Origin: Spizellomyces punctatus DAOM BR117
Taxonomy: Eukaryota; Chytridiomycota; Chytridiomycetes; Spizellomycetales; Spizellomycetaceae
DNA length: 64,000 nucleotides
Reading direction: 5' to 3'
Assembly: GCF_000182565.1 (NCBI RefSeq)
Contig: NW_015971543.1
Span: forward strand, 994,138-1,058,137
Shown: positions 27,525 to 37,272 of the stretch, in pieces
Layout of the letters: each line of letters opens with the position of its first letter
Numbering within the stretch: the first letter of the stretch is position 1
Notes under the pieces: model-generated
Told to the model about the DNA's origin: nothing
Databases searched by the model: none
What the model saw: the letters and a program-made list of their open reading frames with translations, nothing else
Made by a program: the position numbers and the translations under genes

Positions 27525-27618
27525 GTTTGAAGTGATCAAAACCTTGGATGTTTATACAAACTGGTTGCCTCCAAGGAGGGACGGAGCAGCCAAATAACAC
27601 GTATTACATAAGGACAAT

Positions 27619-29491
27619 ATGTCCTTTCGCGGAGATCACCCATTGGAACCAGAACCCGGCATTGGGGCTGATGAGGGTCGTTGGAACTTGCGAACAATGA
27701 CGCATGTAGCCCAGCAGAGATCGCAAGGTCCAAAGAGTCGTCGCTTTTCTACCGACTCACTTGGTTCCAATCGTAACATCATAGCTGGTGTTGCGATACT
27801 CAGCCGTCTCGTGCTTTGGTCCATCGCCGTCACTTCCGCCCACTTGGGGAGTGCATACGATGCTTCTACCGCTCTACCGTCTGGACCGTGGCGGGACGGC
27901 ACTTTCAGTGATCCACCCGCGCTGCAAGAGAGAGGACAAGATTCTTTGTCACGTCCTTCCTATTTAGACGCTACTTTACAGCGCAAACTCCTAGCACCTT
28001 TTGTCAGATGGGACGCGGTGTACTTTTTGAAGATTGCGGAAGCAGGATATACATATGAACACGAATTTGCCTTCTTCCCCGGTCTTCCTTTGCTGATGCG
28101 GGCGCTAAGCGGTACGCTGGAAACACAGCATAGGAGGAGGAAGCTTTAGAACTTATCAGTCCGATAACAACACAGCTATCCTTCCTTCATGTGGACTTGA
28201 GAGACGGACAATACTTATGCTTATGGGCGTTACGATATCCAATGTTGCCTTCGTTGGGGCCGCTGTGGTTCTCTATAGGTAAACGATAATTGCATTGGAA
28301 GCCATGTCCACGTAACTTCTGCAGAGACGGTGGGCATTAACCGAACACTGAAGGTTAGGATGTCGGCTGCTCAACGAGCGCCTGGCTTTCACTGCTGCGA
28401 TACTTTTCTGTGTAACTCCTGCTGGTCTCTTTATGTCCGCCATGTAAGTATTGGAATGATGTGTGTCGCATAGAGCCTTATCAACACATGGTCGGGAACG
28501 GTGATCTAGACTGCATTCAGTCGTCTGATCAGTGCCCATTGTCTTAAAGCTACACAGAATCCCTGTTCGCTCTTTTATCCTTCATTGGCATGGCCCTTAT
28601 AGTCGACCGTCGATACATGCTAGCTGCAATAGCATGGGCCTTGGCTACCGCGGTTAGATCGAACGGGATCGTGTATGCCGGATTCTTTGCGTGGAGTTTG
28701 ATTATTTTGCCTTTGCAAAATGGTGCTAAGGTTCGTCGTCCGGCATATCGCCGATTTAAATTTACATTCAGCTTACGTCTCTCGTCAGCTATCCGTAGCC
28801 TGCAGTTTAGGACGAGTATTCCAAACCCTCATTCTCTGCACGGTCGTTGCTGCTCCTTTTTTGGGGTTTCAGTATTACGCCTATCATCTTTTTTGCGGTG
28901 GACATCCTCAACAGGAGCTACGGCCGTGGTGTATGAACGCAGTGCCCAGTTTGTACAATTTTGTGCAAAAGGAGTATTGGTAAGGCGATCTGCTACATCT
29001 ATCTTCAGATGACGTTGGCCCTGAACATTGTTTGATTCTACGGCGACGGAAGGAACAATGGATTCCTACGTTATTATCGGCCACAGCAAATACCCAATTT
29101 TGTCCTAGCAGCACCAATATTCACCATATCAGTTGCCGGCATTCGGGAGTACGTCAAGCACGACCCACTTCGATTTGTCTCCATCGGCTTCCGACGAAGC
29201 ACCCGGAATGGAAATGGTACCAATTGGGTCATATTTAGCAGCCATCTTCTTCCCTATGTTTATCTCTGGACATTCTTGACCTTCTACTGCGCAACCATGA
29301 TGCACGTGCAGGTCGTTGTGAGATTCTTCACTTCTATGCCCTGTGTTTATTGGTTTGCCGCTTACTTGGTTTTGGGGAACGTGGAGGGGCGAAGGCAGGG
29401 ATCACAGTGGGGAAAAGCAATTCTGACCTATTTTGTCCTATACGGGATGGTCACAACGGTTCTGTTTGCAAATTTCCTTCCGCCAGCGTAG
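27619..29491 (+). CDS. GPI18: GPI mannosyltransferase II (PIGV/Gpi18)
   Basis: ER membrane enzyme that adds the second mannose to the glycosylphosphatidylinositol precursor. Six exons: 27619-28111, 28176-28278, 28354-28443, 28550-28730, 28789-28979 and 29053-29491, total 498 residues. Family motifs: APFVRWDAVYFLKIAEAGY (lumenal catalytic Asp region), FAFFPGLPLLMRAL, GVTISNVAFVGAAVVLYR, IYTESLFALLSFIGM, LATAVRSNGIVYAGFF, YYRPQQIPNFVLAAPIF and MMHVQVVVRFFTSMP near the C-terminus. Multiple hydrophobic segments are as expected for a GT-C enzyme. The frame appears to break after LMRAL; a 64-nt intron (28112-28175) restores it exactly, so this is not a frameshift. Intron 4 uses an unusual GTTCGT donor. 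The 75-residue N-terminal extension is hydrophilic. Confidence 0.93.
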
Positions 29492-29606
29492 ACTAGTCCT
29501 TAATGATATACATGTACACAGCTTCAAGGGAAGCTCGAGTGAAAGTTTCAATATACCCATTGAACCTAGAGATTCCTCACCAACTACGTTATACCATCCG
29601 AGGACT

Positions 29607-32600
29607 TTACTCATCATCTAGCTCACCAGCAGCGCTATTTATCTTTTGACTTCGATAAAAGTCCGCCACCTGATTCGAGCTGTTAGGGGAGGAATGAAGC
29701 CAATACAAACTCAGTTGACTTATGCCCACCTGTGAAGCATTGGTTGCCTGTTCAGGCTTCTTATCATCGCGAACTCTCATGAACCGCGGGAAGCGCAAGC
29801 TGATTCCTTTGTTGGGGTCAACGTGCCCAATAGCTGCTTTGTGTACTGGTGAAATAGAGAGGTCGGCGGCTTTCACCTCCCACACCTTCAGATGGTGAGA
29901 CCATTGTACGCGTGATCAACGCTCACCCTCATTCACTATTACCTGTACAGCATCAAACCACACGTCAGGTCGCAGATTGGGAGTGTCACTCCACTGATAA
30001 TATGACTTGGGGCGGTCAATGATGTGATCTTTGAAAAACTTTGCATGCTCCGCTAACTGCTCTTCTGAAAATCCGGTTCCAATCTGTAAGGGGTTGACAG
30101 TTAATGCAAGTCAAGAACCCGCCATCTTCTCTTGATTCCGTACCTTGCAAATACTTTGATACTCCTCACGATCTTCATCATAGCATGCTAATAGGTATCC
30201 TCCATACCATCCAGTACGCTTCCCTCGGCCGATGTATCCGCCAATCACGACAAGATCAAACGTATCACCAACACCACTCAAATAGTCTTTCTTGACCTGC
30301 GAGCACAAAAAGCATGCGGGGTTATCTTCGTTCAAGGAAGTATCTCACACATCAAGTGCATACCTTGAGCCAATTTCTTGATCTCTTACTTGGTTCGTAC
30401 GAAGCTTCTTGCACAAGGGTCTTCACCATCAAACCTTCGCAATTCCCTTCTACCGCTTCATCCAAAAATGTTTGGATCTCTTCTACATTACTTGATTCCT
30501 TATGTTTAGCAAAAGCGAAGACTCCGTCAACCTCGTTGAAATGCTCATAAAGAACATCGCGACGGTCTTTCAAATGTTTTGTTGTCAACGGCTAAGAGTC
30601 CTGATGTTAGCTTATAATACATACTTTGATGTTGCTGAGAGTCGCTGCATACCTCTCCGTTTAGGTACAAAAGATCGAAAGCAAAGACACAGACTTGAAC
30701 TTGGATGTCTGCTGCTTGCACGTCCTGGATATTCATGTTAGAACAAGCTATTCCAGCACTTTAATGCCGGTCGACACATACCTTACGCTTTCGGGTACTC
30801 AGCACCTGAAATGGCAGGATGCATTGCTTTTGCCGATCCCAAGCCACAGCCTCGCAGTCAAGTACGAAAGATTTGACACCCTCTTTTGGAATCTCCATTT
30901 TGTTGAAGTACCGTTAATACAAAGGAAAATCCGGCCTAGAGGCTGGCCCCGTTCTTTAATCCTCACCTTCGGGATGGCTTCAATGATATCTGGATACTTG
31001 GCGGACAGATTCTCCGAGTTTCTACTGTATATTACAATCTTTCCATACTCCAGCAAATGAATCTAAATTCGTAGCACAATGAGCACATTTTAATATAGGA
31101 GATAATCGTTGCTTTTCCATACCTGAGCACGTTCCCCATCGTACTTATATTCACAAGTAAAGGTCATGTTTTCAAAGCGGTTCAAAACATCCGTAAGGGA
31201 CTTTGTAGGATGGGCAAGCATTGGTTTCAACGGCACTCCTGTGCAATGGTCAGATCATGGGTAACTTTCATTCCAGAGGAGCGCGTGCACGCACCAGGCC
31301 GTAGCTTGCAGTACTTTGGTAATTCCTTGATGCCTTTTTCCAGTAGTACTGGGACAATCTCATCGTAATTGGGAAGCTCACTTCCGTGCAGAAAAGAATG
31401 AGATAGAGGACAGCAAAACAATGTAAAACAGGCACTTACTTATACACATGTTTGAAGGTAGCTGCAGCTTCTGCCAGCACGGTGGCTCGTTTGTCCTCGG
31501 ACAGCTTGACAACCGCTATTGAACGGAATTAGATTACGTATGGATAGCTGTCATTATAAATCGTTTCACACACATGAATCTGTCAGGGTCGCGGCATGCG
31601 CTAGCGCTTGTAAAATAGATTGTTCCGCCAACCCAATACGTAGTTTTCCCTCCAAAGAACTACCGACCGTTTCAGTTTTCACGCCGTATCTACATAGAAA
31701 TGAACAGGGTAATCTCCTACCGTATAAGATATTTCGGCTCATTGTCACGACATGCCACCAGAAGTTTGTTGATTTTGCCAATTTTGAGGCTTTGGGACTG
31801 CGAGGTAAAGTAACCCCTAATGATTGGATGCACCCAACGAGCATTTACGACAAGTACTTACAGACTGCCCAGTAATGGAGGCAATTTCATTCAAGGTCTT
31901 GTAAACGGAAACAACGGTCAGTGGTGGTGGCGGAAACATTGTCTTCTGATGCCCTCTGCTTGTCTGCACGAAATGCCATCTCAGTTATTTATCTTCCAAG
32001 AATATGTGCAATGAAGAGTCCTACCTGAGCTACTGTTCCCAAATCACCGTGCTGTGCCATATCCGTTTTGATGCTTTGGGCAGATCGACCAGTCGCTGAT
32101 GCCACTGCTTTTACCAGAATGCTCTCGCCAATGCCAAGCTCCTTGCCTTCATATTCAGGACCTATCTGTTGACGTTTGGAATCGTGAATAATACGCCACA
32201 TGATATCAAGAATCAGCACTCACTCTATTGAGACAAAGGTAAATGCATGCAACCAAATCTTTTGGCGACAGTTGTATTACATCCTTGAAAAAGGCTGTGA
32301 GGAACGCTAGAATCTGAAGTCTGTGCGATAACAATTAGACAACCCGTTCATACGCTGCTTTCAACCAGTATTCGCACCTTTTGGTGGTAGATTCAATCTG
32401 CTCAAATGTCTTGCAGAGTGCCGCGTATGGTACCCTACCATGATCGAAATCTGAGTTATGGCAACGCATTCATGAAGAATCCATGACTTACGGAGAACCC
32501 TTCTTCCATGCTAGACTCTCTGCCTTGCTAGTAAGGCTCCCAGTGGTCACCCTAATTTTCAAACCTTCAGTGAGCATATTTACCTCCGCATCGATGGCGG

Positions 32601-33620
32601 TGACGTACATCTTTGCAGTCGCCTTGGCAATCTTTGCATCGTCAACTTCCTCCTCGATAGTATCCGCTTCCGCTCCGTCCGATACATCTGCTTCTGTGGG
32701 ACCACATCAGTATATGAAAGAGCTCGCGCAACGGTTTAACCTACCTGGTGTGTGCTCACCCAACCTATCCTTGGGTGCTGTTGCATTTTCTCCAGTGGGA
32801 CGCAATGCCGCGTCCGATCCGGCCCTAGGGGTGGATCTGGGTGCTTTCTCTGCTTGTGTTGTTTTCTTTTCTGAAGATGATGTGGTAGGTGTCTTGCGTA
32901 ACCCGATTAACAACTCGATGGCGTGTCTCGTCAACTGTTGACCTTCTCACCTCTTCCAAATCTCCAAACTTGTCACTATCAATATCAGTGTCCGACTCAG
33001 AGTCGGTAATTATTCTACGCGCTTTTTTACTCGGCCTCTCCGAATCTTGTGCCGCATCCTTTGTCGTTCTCTTTCTCGGTGATCTTCGGCCGTTCTCAGC
33101 ACCATGCGGTGATATGCTGCTGCTCTCACTTCCAATGTCCATGTTTTCCTTCCCACGATCATCGACATCATCAGATTCGTCGTTGTCTTCAGACAATCTT
33201 TTCTGACTGGCGGTCTGCACAGTGTTCTTGATGTCTTCCACCGCCGTATCTTTTGAAAGTTGGCAGAACATGAGTCCAAAAAGCCTGGATAGCTCTTCTA
33301 TCAAATTCACCTTCTAACAGTTCTTTGGGTCTGACTTTTTCTGAAGGTTCAACCGCTCCTGGTGCTTTCCCGGTGGCATTCGGCTCGATGCTCTATAAAT
33401 CGTAGGTCAAGGCCCAGACGTGTCACTAACAAAAATATTCTTATACCGATTTGACAATCATAACTGACCTCTCCACCCGATGTTACTTCCTCCTTTGTTG
33501 GTTTCCCTCCCTTGTTCCAAAAAGACCTGCCTTCCACAAATGAACATTCAGTTCCGAGAAGAATGCAAAACTTCTCAATGAATAACCATACGCAAGCGTC
33601 ATTTGCTTCTTCCCGGCCAT
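29607..33620 (-). CDS. LIG1: DNA ligase I (replicative, ATP-dependent)
   Basis: Joins Okazaki fragments and completes excision repair. It has 23 coding exons: 33592-33620, 33469-33526, 33311-33392, 32951-33249, 32745-32865, 32492-32693, 32378-32434, 32224-32320, 32025-32165, 31862-31963, 31721-31797, 31574-31659, 31440-31515, 31295-31380, 31123-31238, 30967-31062, 30782-30892, 30653-30724, 30364-30591, 30144-30296, 29943-30083, 29730-29885 and 29607-29669; total 882 residues. The N-terminus reads [13 protein letters not shown], a PCNA-interacting box QMTLASFW split by intron 1. A disordered acidic/basic linker follows, then the DNA-binding domain ([13 protein letters not shown]), the adenylation domain with the active-site lysine in [57 protein letters not shown] and [14 protein letters not shown]. 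The acceptor of the exon 30782-30892 (GAG) and that of 32745-32865 are the least certain joins. It is divergent from RAD51C. Confidence 0.95.
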
Positions 33621-33856
33621 GTTTCCCACCTACTACAGTTTCGTAGGGTTTGACTCGTCTGGAAAGTTGGAAGGTAGGACACCAAGAATGTCAAATGCCA
33701 AATGCTCGCGGGCGCTGACGATGTCGGACAACCATCTGGACGTCATTTAACCCAAAATGGGTTCCACTGAGTCATCACCGACCCATCGTGGGATGCGCGA
33801 TCGTTGCTGATCTCACCATTTCAGCAGCGGATTCTCTGAGAATATAACGACATAAA
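33621..33856. promoter_or_regulatory. Divergent promoter, LIG1 / RAD51C
   Basis: 236 bases between the start codons of DNA ligase I and RAD51C. No coding frame. It contains ACGTCATTTAAC and a duplicated AATGCCAAATGCTC-like stretch near 33690, but no element can be assigned with confidence. Shared control of two DNA-repair genes is a reasonable inference. Confidence 0.4.
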
Positions 33857-35324
33857 ATGCTAGTCCCACCGCTTCGCCCATTAGCTACTTTAAACCTAGA
33901 ACCGAACATCCGATCGCGATTGCACAATGCCGGCTACCGCACGACTGCGGACTTGGGGAACGTTACCGCTGAAGCTCTTGCGCAAGGTGTGTAGTGAGGT
34001 CTCGTCACGGGCATAGTGAGGCTGATTGTAATCCAATCTCGAACATTTTCAAGAACTCGGAGTACCATTACACCAAGCAAACTCGGTAGTTCAGCAGCTG
34101 AACAAGGGTATTCCGTTAGTTCGGTGGCCACCAATTAACTATAGTTCCGAGGTTAACCAATTGGCACATACCCAGATACAGTCGTGTCAATCTCCGCATT
34201 AGAAGCTCTAGCGCGAGAACGTCGCCGATTGTCTATAAGTACATTCTCGAAGGCGTTTGACAGTATGCTGGGTGGGTCGGGCGTTCCCACTGGACGAGTC
34301 ACAGAAATATGCGGAGCACCGGGGATGGGAAAGACGCAACTCGGGTAAGCTCTACGCACTACCGATGACTAGCACTTTCAACCCTGAAAAAGACATGACT
34401 ATTTCAACTTGTAGTATGCAGCTATGTGTTAATGTACAGATTCCGATATCCTGCGGCGGGGCCGAAGGAGAAGCGATCTATATTGGTGCGTTCTCACATC
34501 ATTTTGCGTAGCGTGAATAGAATAATGAGCTTTCCCGATAGATACAGAGGGAAGCTTTGTAGTTGAACGGGTTGCAGAGATTGCTCGGGCGACATACAGA
34601 TCCGTGGGCGGCAGTGAGGAAAACGAGAAAGAGCAAGTCGATGAGTACCTCTCCCGAATACATTATTTCCGAATACACGGATACTTGGAGCAAATAGCTC
34701 TGATCAATCAAATGGATCAGTTCCTGAAGAAGCATCCAAACGTAGGTTCTCTCGGTCTGCGTTACGTTGGCGCCTGCAGGTGTTGAACCGAATTCTTGTG
34801 ACAGGTTAAGCTCATGGTAATCGACAGTATAGCATTCCATTTTCGTCAAAATTTCACAGATATGGGATTACGAACCCGACTGTTGAATGGGATGGCTCAA
34901 AATTTTCGGCGATTTGCGGATATGTCCGATATGGCTGTCGTGCTCATGAATCAAATGACGACACGGATTACTCGCGGAGAGCAGTCAAATAACAATACGG
35001 CAACGCTTGTCCCTGCCTTGGGTATAGATCCATATTCAATTACGGTACATTGAAGCAGTTCCTAATGAGCACTTTAATGGAGTGCAGGTGATAGTTGGGG
35101 ACATGCAAGCACCAACCGCATAATTCTCTTCTGGCAACGAGAATTGCGGTAAGGACCGGGAGATAATTCTCGCAAGGGCAAATTGAGATTGACACGGATT
35201 TCCCAGGCATGCAATGATAGTCAAATCTCCTAACCTCCAGCAGCGTACCATTCAGTACGCAGTCACGGTAAGTGAGAGACGCAGGCGTTTTCCGTTCGAT
35301 ATTCTCAAAGGACAGTCCGGGTAG
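33857..35324 (+). CDS. RAD51C: RAD51 paralog RAD51C
   Basis: RecA-family ATPase that assists RAD51 filament formation and Holliday-junction processing. Eight exons: 33857-33986, 34054-34107, 34176-34344, 34415-34485, 34542-34741, 34805-35021, 35088-35148 and 35207-35324, total 339 residues. The N-terminal helix-hairpin domain (LHNAGYRTTADLGNV) leads to GRVTEICGAPGMGKTQLGMQ (Walker A), AIYIDTEGSFVVERVAEIAR, VKLMVIDSIAFHFR (Walker B), LRTRLLNGMAQNF and VVLMNQMTTRI; the segment IDSIAFHFR with LSRIHYFRIHGYLEQ is diagnostic for RAD51C. VPALGDSWGHASTNRIILFW is the C-terminal strand. The end is uncertain: I read through to the stop at 35322-35324; a 43-nt intron after 35267 would instead give a different tail ending near 35392. 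Confidence 0.93.
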
Positions 35325-35594
35325 GGAGACGGAATTCGCGACCCTCCAACAACCAACCCTACTCCAAACAATCCCCGAAAGAGGCCGTTAGATGAATGAT
35401 GCTTAAACATCAATTATAATCCGGATGGACGACGGCTCAATTACAAAATGTCATTTCCCGAATCAGTGCCATAAGACTGCTGCGGGCGTTCCTATGGAGC
35501 TATTAACTGACCTATCGACGACACTACGTTATTGGGAAGAAGCACTGTTTCCACACCCTAACTGAGCTCAACTGTCCAACTCTCAATTTACTAT

Positions 35595-36860
35595 TTAACG
35601 GCGAGGTGATCTCGAGCGACGCCGCGGTGATGGGGAACGGCGACGAGGAGACACAGATCGGCGTCGCGATGATCTGTCCGACCGACGCTGGGGGCTTCCG
35701 GATCGCTCCTGCTCATGTTGTCCTTATAGTCTGCGGGGGTTTGCACCAGAGATATAACTTGTCTTACCTCCTTCACACTTAGAGTCTGGCCTTCGTAGTC
35801 ATAGTCTTGGAACATGCGCATAGCCTCCTCCATATCCGATAGATTGGAAAACTCCACGATACTAAGTTGGCAATTCAGTACACACCTTTGTAAATACATG
35901 AACCATGATCATGCTCACCCTTCGCCTTCACGTGAGACGTCGGTATAAATAACTTCTCCGGCTTTCCGCATAAGATCTTTCAAATCCTGAATCCCACGGC
36001 GTTGTTAGATAAGTCGATCTATCGAATATAGAGTGCCTCGAAAGTCCGTGAACCAATGAGGCCGTCCCGGTTTCCAAGGCCAGACAGGAGAGGAACTCTT
36101 GCGAGAGAAGTCACACAGCAGCACGTGGAAGACCCAAAAGATGGAAGCCAAATACGAAGATCCCGTTTTGCCAAGTGTGGTGAAGGTCGCCAAGATAGAT
36201 CAAGAGACGGCACTCCCACGGCACAACTACATCGGACATTCTTGGCTCAGCCCATAGTTGCGACATACCCATATACAGTCGCCAGACGACACACCCATCC
36301 TGCTTGCTCCCAAATTTTATGCGGGGTTCTTTGCTTACCTGCCAGGACGTGCGGTTGGGCAAGTTCTGAACGATGATCCTATATAGAGGTACGATCAGAT
36401 GCCAGCTACTCGAAACAAGTGGAGACAGCTAAACCTACCGGTGGGAACTACGTCCGCCACGTCGGGTTGTAGTTGGGACATATTGGTCGCGCCTTCTGCG
36501 GTCCGCTTGAGTATGCGCAGGTTCAACAATCAATCTAGAAACAAACACGAGCTGTAGGGCTGCAGACTGTAAAATTTTGGAAAGAATTATAGGCTCCCTA
36601 CCTTGCATGGTGGAATTTCTCACCATCGAGAACTTTGACGCAGTCTCGGGCGTCTTGCTCGTTCTCAAACTCAACGAAAGCATATCCACTGAGGATACGA
36701 TACTCAGCGACCCTGCCAAACTCGGTTACGAGTTTCTCAACCTCCCTCTGCGTAACGTCGTTTGGCAGTTTTCCTGTTTACAACCATGCCATTCGTTAGC
36801 AAGAAACAAAAGAGTGGCCTCTACAGTCTACTGACCAATGTATACTCTTCTGTACGGCAT
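35595..36860 (-). CDS. SR splicing factor with two RRMs
   Basis: Serine/arginine-rich protein that binds exonic enhancers and recruits the early spliceosome. Seven exons: 36836-36860, 36602-36773, 36439-36534, 36339-36378, 35919-35986, 35768-35861 and 35595-35711, total 203 residues. RRM1 begins MPYRRVYIGKLPNDVTQREV and has GYAFVEFENEQDARDCV; after an Arg/Gly linker RRM2 begins RIIVQNLPNRTSWQDLKDLM, like SRSF1/4/5/6. The last exon encodes the RS domain (RRRSVSPRRRSPSPRRRSRS) when the acceptor at 35712-35713 is used. A second acceptor 11 nt upstream puts the same DNA into another frame without RS repeats; I chose the RS frame because it gives the family-typical C-terminus. The RRM2 lacks the SWQDLKDxxR Arg of SRSF1 but is otherwise close. 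Confidence 0.88.
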
Positions 36861-37272
36861 CCCTAGTAGATCCTTTGTTCAAGTAACAAAAAAACTGGGA
36901 CAGATGAATCGCTTCTTTTGCGTTGGGAGATCTCCAAAAAGGCTTGGCCTCCTCTACCAACTCCTTGGTACACGTCAGTAACGTGATAGGTAATCACGGC
37001 ATGACACGCGGGATTGAAGGAACAGCTTTTGGAGGACGCCATTTGGCGAGCTTTCGCCATTGGTTTTTTCAACAGATTGTTATCCCAGGCATTGGCATTT
37101 ACACGGCAGAAGTTTACGTATATTGACGGCTCAAAAGTCAAGTTATCGAGTGGCCTCATTCCTGTCCTGGTGGGGTAAGAACTTCCCCGCGAGACTGGAG
37201 CGTATTGACTTGTCCGCAGTTCTACAATTCCCTCACCATTGACTCTCACGGCTAGTTTGCCCTCGGCAGTAA
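36861..37272. promoter_or_regulatory. Divergent region, SR protein / dynamin-like GTPase
   Basis: 412 bases between two divergent start codons. No coding frame of interest and no clear element; it should contain both promoters. Confidence 0.35.

Noticed and set aside
28100-28180. Apparent frameshift in the GPI mannosyltransferase gene
   Set aside because: A 64-nt GT-AG intron (28112-28175) restores the frame exactly and gives conserved sequence on both sides.
35268-35392. Extra last exon for RAD51C after a 43-nt intron
   Set aside because: Possible, but the intron would be the shortest in the gene and reading through gives a plausible end; kept as an alternative only.
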